In this document: positions 23,301-35,300 of the stretch, piece after piece
Layout: the number at the start of each line of letters is the position of its first letter
Position numbering within the stretch: the first letter of the stretch is position 1
DNA from: Mytilus trossulus
Taxonomy: Eukaryota; Mollusca; Bivalvia; Mytilida; Mytilidae
Direction of reading: 5' to 3'
Assembly (NCBI RefSeq): GCF_036588685.1
Contig: NC_086386.1
Span: 4,868,117-4,932,116 of the forward strand
Length of the DNA: 64,000 nucleotides
Position numbers and translations under genes: made by a program
Notes under the pieces: model-generated
Seen by the model: the letters and a program-made list of their open reading frames with translations, nothing else
Databases searched by the model: none
What the model was told of the DNA's origin: nothing

Positions 23301-26300
23301 GAAATATTCATATATACTGTTTTAAACTTTTCACATTTCCTTCTTATAGTTCTTCTTTCATTTAGATTTGTATTATCAGGATATTTCAAATGACTTATAT
23401 AGTTGTAAATATCTCTGTATTCCTTTCTACCATTTTTTATTTTGTTTATATTAATCAATTTCTATTTAAACTTTCTTATTTTATTAAAATTCAAGCATAA
23501 TAAAACATTATAATGACCATTGTATCACTTCACTTTGAGGACATAATTTGTTAATAATAGTAGGATTTAACAATGTCCACCATGAAATAATGTCCTCTAT
23601 TTCATAACATTCTGTAGTCAAGGGGACACTATTTTATATTGCTATAACAATCTGTTCATTTAGGGGACAATGATCCATGGCAATGGACATTATTAAATAC
23701 CAAAATTCTAGGAAATAGTGTCCATGTGGAGACAATTTCCCAGGACACTATTTTGTCGTCCAGCACGATGATGTGACAATATTTCTGTTGACATATTTGG
23801 TTTTGTTTAAACTGATTAGGAAATTATAACACAATGTTGACTGCTGTATCCAATGTACGCACATTGAACGACAAATTTATGTGACGTATATAATTTTTCT
23901 GACGTCAGACACTCAAATCAATCCATGTGTTCGTAGATAGTAGAGGTTTTTGTGTCCTGTTAAATTGTTCCTTTTAAAATTGTTATACGATGATGACTGA
24001 TGTACCCATATTTTGACTATTTTATTAATTGTGACTGTTTATTTAACGCATCATGTAAATGTAGCGGAATTTGATGAGACTGTTATTAAAGTGAGAGGGT
24101 TAGCGCTATAGAACCAGGTTTAATCCACCATTTTCTACATTTGAAAATGCCTGTACCAAGTCAGGAATATGACAGTTCTTGTCCATTCGTTTTTGATGCG
24201 TTTTGTTTTTTGATTTTGCCATGTGATTATGGACTTTCCAAATTGATTTTCCTCTGAGTTCAGTATTTTTGTGATTTTACTTTTTAATATTGTACCTATT
24301 TTGTCAGTTTATTTTGTTCACACAATGATTATCAATATGATGACATTTTATGCGACTAATATAAAAGGTAGAAGTTTAGTTATCTATAAAACCAGCTTTA
24401 ATCAACTATTTTCTACATAAGGTGTATACGTAATGCCTGTGCCAAGTAAAGAATATGGCAGTTGTTTTCCATTCATTTGACGTGTTAGAGCATTTGATTA
24501 TGTCATTTTATAAGGGAATTCCGATTTAAATAGTTCTTGGAGTTCGATATTTATTTTTATTTGACTTTTTACATCATAGAGTTGCGTTTGTGTAATGTTA
24601 ATTGACGGACGCAAATACATTTGAATTTACTCTTTTTTATATATTTTTTTAATTCTATGCCGAAATTTGTTTTATTACACTCGATTTCTTGTTAACTTTC
24701 CATTTGAAAACATAAAAGACATCGTACTTGCCTGTTCAGTTAATCTTTTCCAGAAAAATGCAAGAAGAAATAAAACGCACATGGGTGGAATCAAATATGA
24801 CCGGATAGCCTGCATATAAAACCAGAACATTCCTCCCTCTACAGCTTCTAAGATAGGTAACCAGATTATACTGATACCAACTAGTATCAAAACTGTTACC
24901 CTACCTACAATCATGAGTTCGGCCTGAGAAGCTTGTTTTCGGAACTGGCGCCATATATCCATCGTCATTATTGCACTTGCACTGTTTAAAATGGATGTTA
25001 GTGAGCTCATAAGAGCTGCTAATAGAGCGGCCAACATGAGTCCTTTCAAACCTACAAATAACATCAAGCAAATCAATATAATGCTGCTGATAGAGTTAAA
25101 AAAAAAAATTAAAATCTAAGTGTCGTTGTTTCAAACCTAGTTACTATTTATACTAAGACATGTTTTTTACAAAGCATATACATTGTATTGTAGAAGTGTT
25201 TACGAAGGACTTGAGGGGTAAGACATATTGGGATGTATGTACGGGGACCTGGCAAATTTAAAATGATTTCCGTGTTGTTAGAATCTTTCTACATACAGCA
25301 CTAGATAAAAGCTTCATTCTCAATTTTATTGATACCATAAAATAGAAAGATAAAATCATGATTTTAAAATCTTAACAGCATTGAATTCATCTGCGTCACT
25401 TACCTCTTGGCAAAAGTCGCAGAACCAGTAATGGATAAGCAAAGTTACTACATCCTGCCTCATTACTACAGAACTCTTCACATTTTTGTGGATCTGCACA
25501 TGCTATTTCCTCTGTGGAACACATGCAAATGGTTTGTTTAATTATGTAAATTATATATTGTTAATTGGATTGTAGGAAAACAGTAAAATATATGTAGGAC
25601 TCAAATCTATGGCGGGTTCGTAATCTTTGGCAGATTTCTAATCTATGGCAAATCTGACGCTACAAACGCCAAACAACTCAAATCTATGGCAGATTTTTGT
25701 TATCTCCAAATCTATGGCAGGTCTTTTTCATAACATCACAATTAAATAACGCCATATTACATCTTCACAGCCGATTACGATGGTGGAACCCATAGATTTC
25801 TTCTAAATATAGAAAACAGTTTGCGGAAGATTTAGAGGAAATGTGTCCTTTTATCCGAAAGAGGAACAAAATGTGCTGAATAAGGACACCGCTGATTTCA
25901 ATACCGGACATTTTAGAAAAGGATTTATAATAAATATTTTACGGCTGGCAAAGAGAAAATATTCAGACGAAAACGAGAAGTTCACCTGTTCATTGGTCGT
26001 ATATGTACTGTATTGTTTTCCATTTGCACAACATTTGCCATAGATTTGGAAACAACAAAAATTCGTCATAGATTAGAAATTTCAGTACAAAACTTGCCAT
26101 AGATTAGGATTGTAAAAAATATGCCATAGATTTGAGATGGCATGACGTCACATCTGCCATAGATTAGGAATCTACCATAGATTTGGAACCCACCATAGAT
26201 TTGAGTCCTACATATATATTTGGTCTTAAAAAAGTGTCGGTAACAATGTAATGTTGCAATGAACAGACGTTTCACTTTTCAAAAAAGTCCTAACATTTTC

Positions 26301-29300
26301 TGAATCACTGAAATAAATGTAAAATGTGTATGGTTCTAAACCAAGACAAAACAAAAATATAAATTCATATTAAAAGTAATAAGTTATACAAATGAACGTC
26401 GGTGGAGTAAGAAATAGGGGAATAACATTTTATTACTAATTCCCTACCTGGATATAATATCCTGCTGATCATTCCAGGAACAACAAACAAAAGAAGTCCT
26501 GTAATCTTCAGTACAGCACCAAACAATGACCCAGCTTTAGCATGAACCATATTCTTTGCTGACAATGTCCTTTGTACAATCAACTACAACAGACAATGAA
26601 GCCTTACACAAAATTTCTTTGATCAAACGTTATGTACTGATATTCAAAGTAATAGTGGATTTCAGTTTTTGTGCTTTTAACTTTTTGCACAATGTTTCCA
26701 CAATTTGGTTTTAATGTAATTTTCTAATTAAGACATTCATAAACAAAAGAAAGAATGAACGCAATTGATAGCTTTATTATACATATTCTAATAAGATCTA
26801 GAGGTTAGTATTTCATTAAAGAAAATGTTTGCTTTTAGTTTAACGTGGAATCAATCCTTCTTTATTTCTTCATTCCTCTTGATTATTTCAGTTTGACATA
26901 ATATAGATTAGTATGCATAGTAAATGTCGTCTATCAAATAAGAAATACCTGGTCCTGGCACCAAACATACAATCCCAGGAACGATAATCCTGTTAGAGCA
27001 CCTGTCCACGGTATATCACCAGTCTTTGGGCTTCTAAAGATGTGTAAAGCGTCTTCCCTTGGCATACCACAAGAGTAAAATGATTGATTAAGTAATGTGT
27101 AGTTAGCAGCACTGTTCATATACTTTTCTGTCATAGCATTCCAACCCCCTACCTCTATCATACCTAAATAGAAAGAAATATGAGTTTTGCATAACAACAA
27201 TTTGGTCTTGTATTGGAGCAAATTTTAAAACAGATTTCGAGTTTAAACAAGTGTAAGAACATTTGTAGTAGTACTTGCACTATGATAAAGCGTTTAATGC
27301 AACACCACACTAAATATTATGTCTCTATTTTTTCTCCGAAATTGCAGTTTACTGTCACATACTTTCTTGCAAATTATTTTATTGTGGTAAGCAGAAAATG
27401 TAAAGTTAGTTTTTTTAAGTCTTTTTCACAGTTAGAAAAAATACTTATATTGTAATATTATAAATAACTCACTTAAAATAAAGAGAACTGTTGCACTCAC
27501 AACCAGTATTACTGATTGTAATGTGTCTGTATAGATGACAGATGCAAGTCCTCCTACAAACAAAAAAGGCATACAATTACCTCCTTACAGATCATATAAT
27601 TATAAGGCACAGGCTAATTACAAATAAAAGACAAATACAACTTTGACTTAATTCCTTCATATTACCATTTGGGTTTTAAATTGGTTGTACTGGTAGAATT
27701 CTTTGAGGGCTTTCACATCCTAATTGTTAAAATAAAGTTATTTAAAAAGTATACAAATTTATATACAATCATAACAACTTTAAAATAAATCCATCAATAA
27801 AGTGTTACATTTGAACACCCTCGTAAGATCATTTGAAATTGTTTGTATCGGTTCTACAATTGATTTTTTAACTTTGTTTTAATTCGAGCATAATTAAACT
27901 TTTTCATTGTCATACATTTGTAGATACTCATGTTCTTGTATGATTTTATTCTACTTTAAGCTTTGACTGCACTATATATTAGTTTTCAATTGTATATTTC
28001 TTACCTACTACAGTATAAACAGCAGTTACGGCTAGGATGACCACAACACTCAAATACATATTCCAATCAAGTATATGTTTAAGAAATATTGCACCGGAAT
28101 AAATCTCAATCTAAAATAAAATTAAAAAAATATGTGATTGTTGGGCTACATTATGACGATAAATATTTTATTCTTTTACCAGATTTTGTGTTATATATAT
28201 TGATTTGTTTGAGGTTTATGTTTTTACCTTTTGTTTAAGGACTTTCTTTTAAAATTCGGTATTTTTGGTATTACATGTAACTTGTTACTTAATGACTTGG
28301 TTCTTTAATTTGTGCAACATATGTTTATTGAAAAATATTGGAACAGTACTACATGTATTAAGTAGAAACTATTCAAAACCAGACTGAAAAACTGTAGATA
28401 AATTTCTGACAATACACAAAGACGTTATCAAGTTGAATGTTATACAACAAGGCCTATGCATATATTCAATCTTGTTTAAAAATCAGGGTAAATAGTTTGG
28501 GACGTATTCAAATGTATTTCAATATTGTCCAAATTATTACTAGCTAGTAATGGGTTTCCCCTTAATTACAAAAATTCCGGGTTTCAGATTATCAGTCAAA
28601 AAAAATGAAAAACTATGAACTAGAATAATATGCATAATCCTTACATGACCATGTAGCATTTTGGAAGAAACAAAAGAGATATGAGCACTTAAAATCAGAA
28701 CACCGTGTTTCACCAGGAAAGCTATTACTTTTACATAGCATGTTAAATGACTGACTTAGCGTGATGATCTTAGTATTGAGCAAGATATTTTTGTTTTATA
28801 TCATTATATAATCTCATTTAATTTCTATATATTTGACTACGGATGTAAAGCACAAATGCATATCAACCAACTTTTAAGAATATATGTTCATAATCGGTGC
28901 TTGCTAGCACACATACTTTAAAGAAAAATGCATTTAAAAAGAATTATTATAACTTAAACAAGTTATTTAATCTCAAATTCCATAAAATCTATTATGAACA
29001 TGTAATAAGTACTAGTACATTGCATTACCGTTATATTAAATAGCACATATCCAATGAGTGCAAAGAATGAGGAGTACATTCGGATTCTTTTCCCGCCAAA
29101 CCTCTTTCTGAGATACTCCGGCATAGTAAAAGCCTAAAATAAGAGTTAACAGTTAAATATATGCGGATTTAAAGGATGTGGGTATACGCCAATTAGACAG
29201 CAACAAAACAACACAACTAACGAAAAACAATAGCAGGGTGTCTTTACAATATATTAATTTATCATATACTAAGAATTAATAACATTTGATGTTTATTTTT

Positions 29301-32300
29301 TCGAATTGGTGCTTAGCGGCTGATATGAAAAGTTTATAACATGCTTCGATTGTTATCACATGCCGTTCCGTAACGTTATTGCATGGCATTCCGGTGATAC
29401 TCGGCAAATTTCGGAAAATATACCTCAATGCTATGTTTTCAATGAAAAGCATTACAAAGTACGGTACAAAACAATAATTTAGATACTGGAACATATTTTT
29501 TGTAAAATAATAAAAAAAAAAAAATAATAAAAACAAAAAAAAAAAAAAAACAAAAACCAAACAAACAAATTATTAGATAAATGATTTTTTAAAAGTTTCA
29601 AACAATATTTAGAAAGTTACTTTATAAACAGTGTTTATTATGTATATTTTTGTCAATTCGTCCATATTAGAATATTTTTCGTCTCTATTGAGTCGTATGA
29701 TAGAAAGATTTCATATCGAATGTACTAAATTTGGGGTCCGATGTCCGTGAACTTTTCACTCTTTGACTTACGTTTTATCACATAATCAATGTAGTGTTTA
29801 ACTTCTGATTTTTTTTGCCTTTTTTTTTGTTTGTTCTTCGTAATTTTTGTTTTTTGTTTTTGATATGTATTATAATATTTGTTCTTACAAATACGATTAA
29901 ACTTTTTCTTTATTTTAATGAATACGAAACAAATGCATGAAGTTGTTTTTCACATAAGGACTTGTATACTTGTAGATGTCATGTCAACTAATTAAAATTA
30001 GTATGCTGTATAATAAACTGTTCAATGTAAAGATTGCATAACACGATACAATATTTATGTATATAATCACAAATTGAACTAATAAACTACTTGTATCAGA
30101 AGACGTACATATATAATTAATAGGATATTCTAATAATGATTATGTCATACGATACATACTTGTTTCCCAGCTTTTTCAATTGTTGTATTATTAATCAATA
30201 TCTTACCCCACATGATATATAAACAGGCACAAATATCCATCCTAAGGCAATCAGAAAAAACACAGCCTGCAATGAAAATCATAATTTACTAAGAAAACTT
30301 TTGGGATACATGATATATAAAACAGACAGACATATCCATTCTTAGGCAATGCCAAAAAAACACAGCCTGCAAAGAAAATCATGATTTGCTAAGCAACGCT
30401 TTAGAGATGACATAATATACAAAAAGACACAACTAAATATCCTAAGGCATTCAGAAAAAACACTTGCAATGAAAATCATAATTTACTAAGCCAAAACGTC
30501 TGGGGTCACATGATTTAAAAGAAAAAAAAGATGAGTTGAAAATCATGAAGACACCATTATTTAAAACCAAATAAGATACAACTCATACCATCAGATGGCC
30601 TTTAATTTCATATTTTTGTCAAAACAGATTATATCAACACCAAATGTAAGTAACAAATATAACGCATACGAAATTTAAAGTCAATAAACATTCTTAAATA
30701 TGACAATATATTGTAAACTAACATGCCATTCATATATAGTAACAGCCAATCCTGATGCAGCAGCTGTTCCAGCTAAACCAATAAACATTGGAGCTCCTAT
30801 ATTACTGGCATAGATTGATGCACCGACCTACAATATAAGAGCCAAATATAGTACTGTAGTTGTTTACTTTTAAACTTAAAACAGCCCCGTACATGAAATT
30901 GTAAACAGGCAAGCAATTAACGCAACAATTTGGATATTAAACGGATTGTTAAATGTGACTGACAAATTTATTTTGTTATGTTGTTTGCAGAGAATTAATA
31001 CGTTTATGTTAATTTTAACGTTAAGTGGAAAATATTTCAAGCATAAATTTCAAAATGAGAACACCTCTATTCGTTGAAGCCTATCAATCCGTTTGAAACT
31101 GATGCAGATTTGCAAATAAATAGTGAAGTGAACAATGCGGACAACGACACACAAGACGACAGCAGTTATCTATAGGTTTTGCTCGAAACGTACAACACCA
31201 AAAGGTATCAAACTATGTGTGTCATGTCAGCCAGTCTAGTGAAACAATAACGAAAGGGGTTAAATTGTGTTTTGTCGACTTTTGTTTTAGTTTAAAGAAA
31301 ACTTGTTCTACATATTTGCTATTCTATTGTTCGAGTTTATATGTACACAATCTTGAAATGCATACAGTTTACCCTCTCGGTCTAAATGATAATATCGTGG
31401 GAATTGGTAATATATCTAGAACCAATTCCGTTAACATTTTGGATATTGTTTCTAAAACTGTTCGTAAAAACCGTTCTCACGGTTGTAGAACAAATCGCAA
31501 TCAAAGAAAATTTCGGGCCAATCATACCAATATTTCGGACCTAATTTCTATTTCAAAAAACAACGGCAGACATTATCTGTTAACAAAACTCTGTTCGTTA
31601 CCGGTTAATAAGTTAAATAAAATTTTGGAGGATTGCAACACAATTTCATATAGCAGTCCTAAGTATGAAATTGTTCAAATTATTATGGCATATTGTTATT
31701 CTAAATTATTTCCCAAAATTGATCGCCCTGAAGATCATAAAAAACATTTTATTAAAATTAAGTATGTCAATAAAGGCTTTGATTTTGTAAATATTGCCGG
31801 TATATTTAACGACCATTCTGTTAAAGAACAAATTCCTGGATATTTTGACAATACTGAACTACCTCTTATTTGTTATATTTACAAGAAATCTACCCGGAAA
31901 TTTGTGTTTAATTATAGTCAATTGTGTAAAGATGTTAATATCAGTGAAAATACACCTACTTCATGTAATTGCAGTCATAACAGGAGATCTTAACATCGTT
32001 CAAGACCGAGAGTTAAAATCATTTCTCAGTAAAGGACCTAAATATCGTCCCCCGTCAATTATTAATTGGAATGAGTGTCGTAATATCATCCACGACTCAC
32101 TCCATACTTACTGTATGAAATGGATAAAACGGGAAAAAGCTGACAAAAAATCTTTGGACTCTTTTTTTAATTCAGTAATGAAGATAGTTGATATACGTAT
32201 TCAACATTTTAAAGAACATTTTACTATTAACAATAACCACAATAAACCTATTTCTCGTATCAAACATAAACTAAAAGAACTAGCCAAGGAATTTGTTTTT

Positions 32301-35300
32301 GTCCCGGCCGATAAAGCTGCTAATAATATTATTATTGTTTGACGTAAATTTTACATTGAGGTTCTGGAAAAGGAAATCACCAATTCACCAACATTCCAAC
32401 TGACTCCATTTTCAGAAAACGAAATCTGTAACAAACATAAACTTTTAGCCACCGCTTTACAAGCAGAGCCAAATACAATGAATGTCCCAACTATGTATTG
32501 GCTTCCGAAGCTACACAAAACCCCTTACAAATATAGATTTATTTCGTCTTCAAGCCATTGTTCAACTACTAAATTGTCTATTATTCTTACCAGCACACTT
32601 GGTACAATTAAAAACCTTATAATAAATTGTTCAAATAAGGCCTTCGCAAATAGTGGAATAAATTACTTTTGGAGTGTCAAGAACTCGTTGGAATACTTGA
32701 TAAATTGCATGCTTATATTGGTGATTTTGAATCTTTTCAAAGTTTTGATTTGTCTACCCTGTATACCACATTGCCTCACATTCTCATTAAGAAAAAATTC
32801 ACACACCTAATTAAATGGGCATTCAAAAAATCAGAATGTGAATATATATGTTCAAACCCTTTTAGGTCATGTTTTAGTAGCAATAAACAAAAAAACTATG
32901 TTAATTGGACATGCTTTGATACTATATATGCCCTGGAATTTTTACTAGATAACATTTTTGCTCGCTTTGGGGATTCCGTATATCATCAGATTATCGAAAT
33001 TCCAATGGGGACTAACTGTGCACCACTTATTGCGGACCTCTTTTTGTATTGTTACGAGTTACAATTTATGACAAAAATAAGCAAAGACCCATCAAAACAA
33101 CATCTGATAAACAAATTTAATAATACTTTTAGATATTTGGATGATATTTTGGCTATCAATAATGACGACTTCAGTATGTATATTAATGAAATTTATCCTG
33201 GTGAACTTACTTTAAATAAAGCTAATACTAACAATGACCACTGCCCTTTCCTTGATCTTGATATCTATATCACTAACGGAAAGCTGAATACTAAAATTTA
33301 TGATAAAAGGGATGATTTTTCATTTCCTATCGTTAATTATCCGTTTTTAGATGGTGACGTTCCCTTGTCACCATCTTACGGTGTTTATATATCTCAACTT
33401 GTACGATTCGCTCGTGTATGTAACAATGTTTTAGATTTTAACGAGAGAAATGTATGTATTACTGAAAAATTATTACACCAGGGTTTTCGATATCACAAAC
33501 TAGTCAAAACATTTACTAAATTTTATCATCGGTATAAAGACATCATTCGTAAATATAGCTCAACATGCAGACTTTTTATACGTTCAGGTATTTCACATCA
33601 ATTTTTTATGGAAATATTCTTTATAAAGCACAAAGGTGTCAGTATTCACCTCATAAACTTACAAAACATTTGAATAGACTTATTAAGAAGGGATATAATT
33701 ACGATACTGTTGTCAAGTCATTAAAGATTGCATATTTTGGCGTTAATATTGAGTCACTGATAAGGTCTTTGCGTCGGAACTAAACACATTTATTCTAAAA
33801 ACAGTTGTCGGCATGACACGGGTTATGTTCTTCTCATATATGTTATGATGGTATGATACTAATCCCCTTACGGGAAGGATTGTGCCTGATGTTCATATGA
33901 TGAAATCATAATCTTTCAGTCAGTTTAATTGAAGTCTGGAGCTGGCATGTCAGTTAACTACTAGTAGTCTGTTGTTATTTATGTATTATTGTCATTTTGT
34001 TTATTTTCTTTGGTTACATCTTCTGACATCAGACTCGGACTTCTCTTGAACTGAATTTTAATGTGCGTATTGTTATGCTTTTACTTTTCTACACTGGTTA
34101 GAGGTATAGGGGGAGGGTTGAGATCTCACAAACATTTTTAACCCCGCCGCATTTTTGCGCCTGTCCCAAGTCAGGAGCCTCTGGCCTTTGTTAGTCTTGT
34201 ATTATTTAAATTTTAGTTTCTTGTGTACAATTTGGAAATTAGTATGGCGTTCATTATCACTGAACTAGTATATATTTGTTTAGGGGCCAGCTGAAGGACG
34301 CCTCCGGGTGCGGGAATTTCTCGCTACATTGAAGACCTGTTGGTGACCTTCTGCTGTTGTGTTTTTTTATTTTGGTCGGGTTGTTGTCTCTTTGACACAT
34401 TCCCCATTTCCATTCTCGATTTTATTTAAATTGACCTGGGTTAATGAATTACACTTATTCAACATACCCTCTGTAAAGCTAGGTCGATTTACCACAATAC
34501 ATATTTAAGACTTACGGGTATCCAGTGCATCGTTTTTCCTGCCAAAAAATATCCGGTTGCATTTCCTCTGTTTGGTCGAAAGGTAGACTAAAATATAAAG
34601 ATATATTAGTCCGAGCTTATAGTTTTTGTACTTTTTCAAAATAACATGTAGAAATACTTGTACAAATCGTTAACATTGAACCCCTGGTATGAATTTCCCA
34701 TTGCCAAGGAAAAACTAACTCTCACAATGACGTTATCTCTGAATTCAATTGTTAAGTATTTTATACCTACAATTTTGTAAATCTATTATAAATTTAAATT
34801 GTATTACGTTATCTAAATTTAGGCGTTGATTTAAAGAAAAATGCATGTAGAAAACGGAAAATATGTTTTAATTTGTAAACGTTTCAATATTACACAGATA
34901 TATAACTTTATATTTGTGTTTGTTTACTCAAAGGTAAATTCAACATTTACGATCATTACATAAAGGTAACAATATGCATTTATTATTTTGTACGTATTTA
35001 CACAAACAGGTAAAAAAGTTTCATCGATATAAACTTATAATCTTAGATACATAAAAGTTGGTACTTCAAAGCTAGACGAACAACATTGCTGCATAGATGA
35101 AATAAGTAGAAACTGAGTAAAGTCAATGCTTGTCGAAAATATATATCAGATAACATGACTATAGCTAGTAGTATATTCATATACCTCCCGACGGTAATTA
35201 GGTATATAATAATACATCCCGGCTTTCAAATGTTTCAGCTTGAGCGTTTTGATAAGCACAACAAAATAACGCGCATCGAATGCAGGAATATTTGCAAAAT

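Larger units (their letters stand above)
23179..24731. other. Gene B intron 11, part between inverted repeat and exon 11
   Basis: Holds (TA)n, the diverged GTCC element and two copies of a dispersed repeat (24105-24300 and 24365-24580). No gene seen. Confidence 0.6.
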
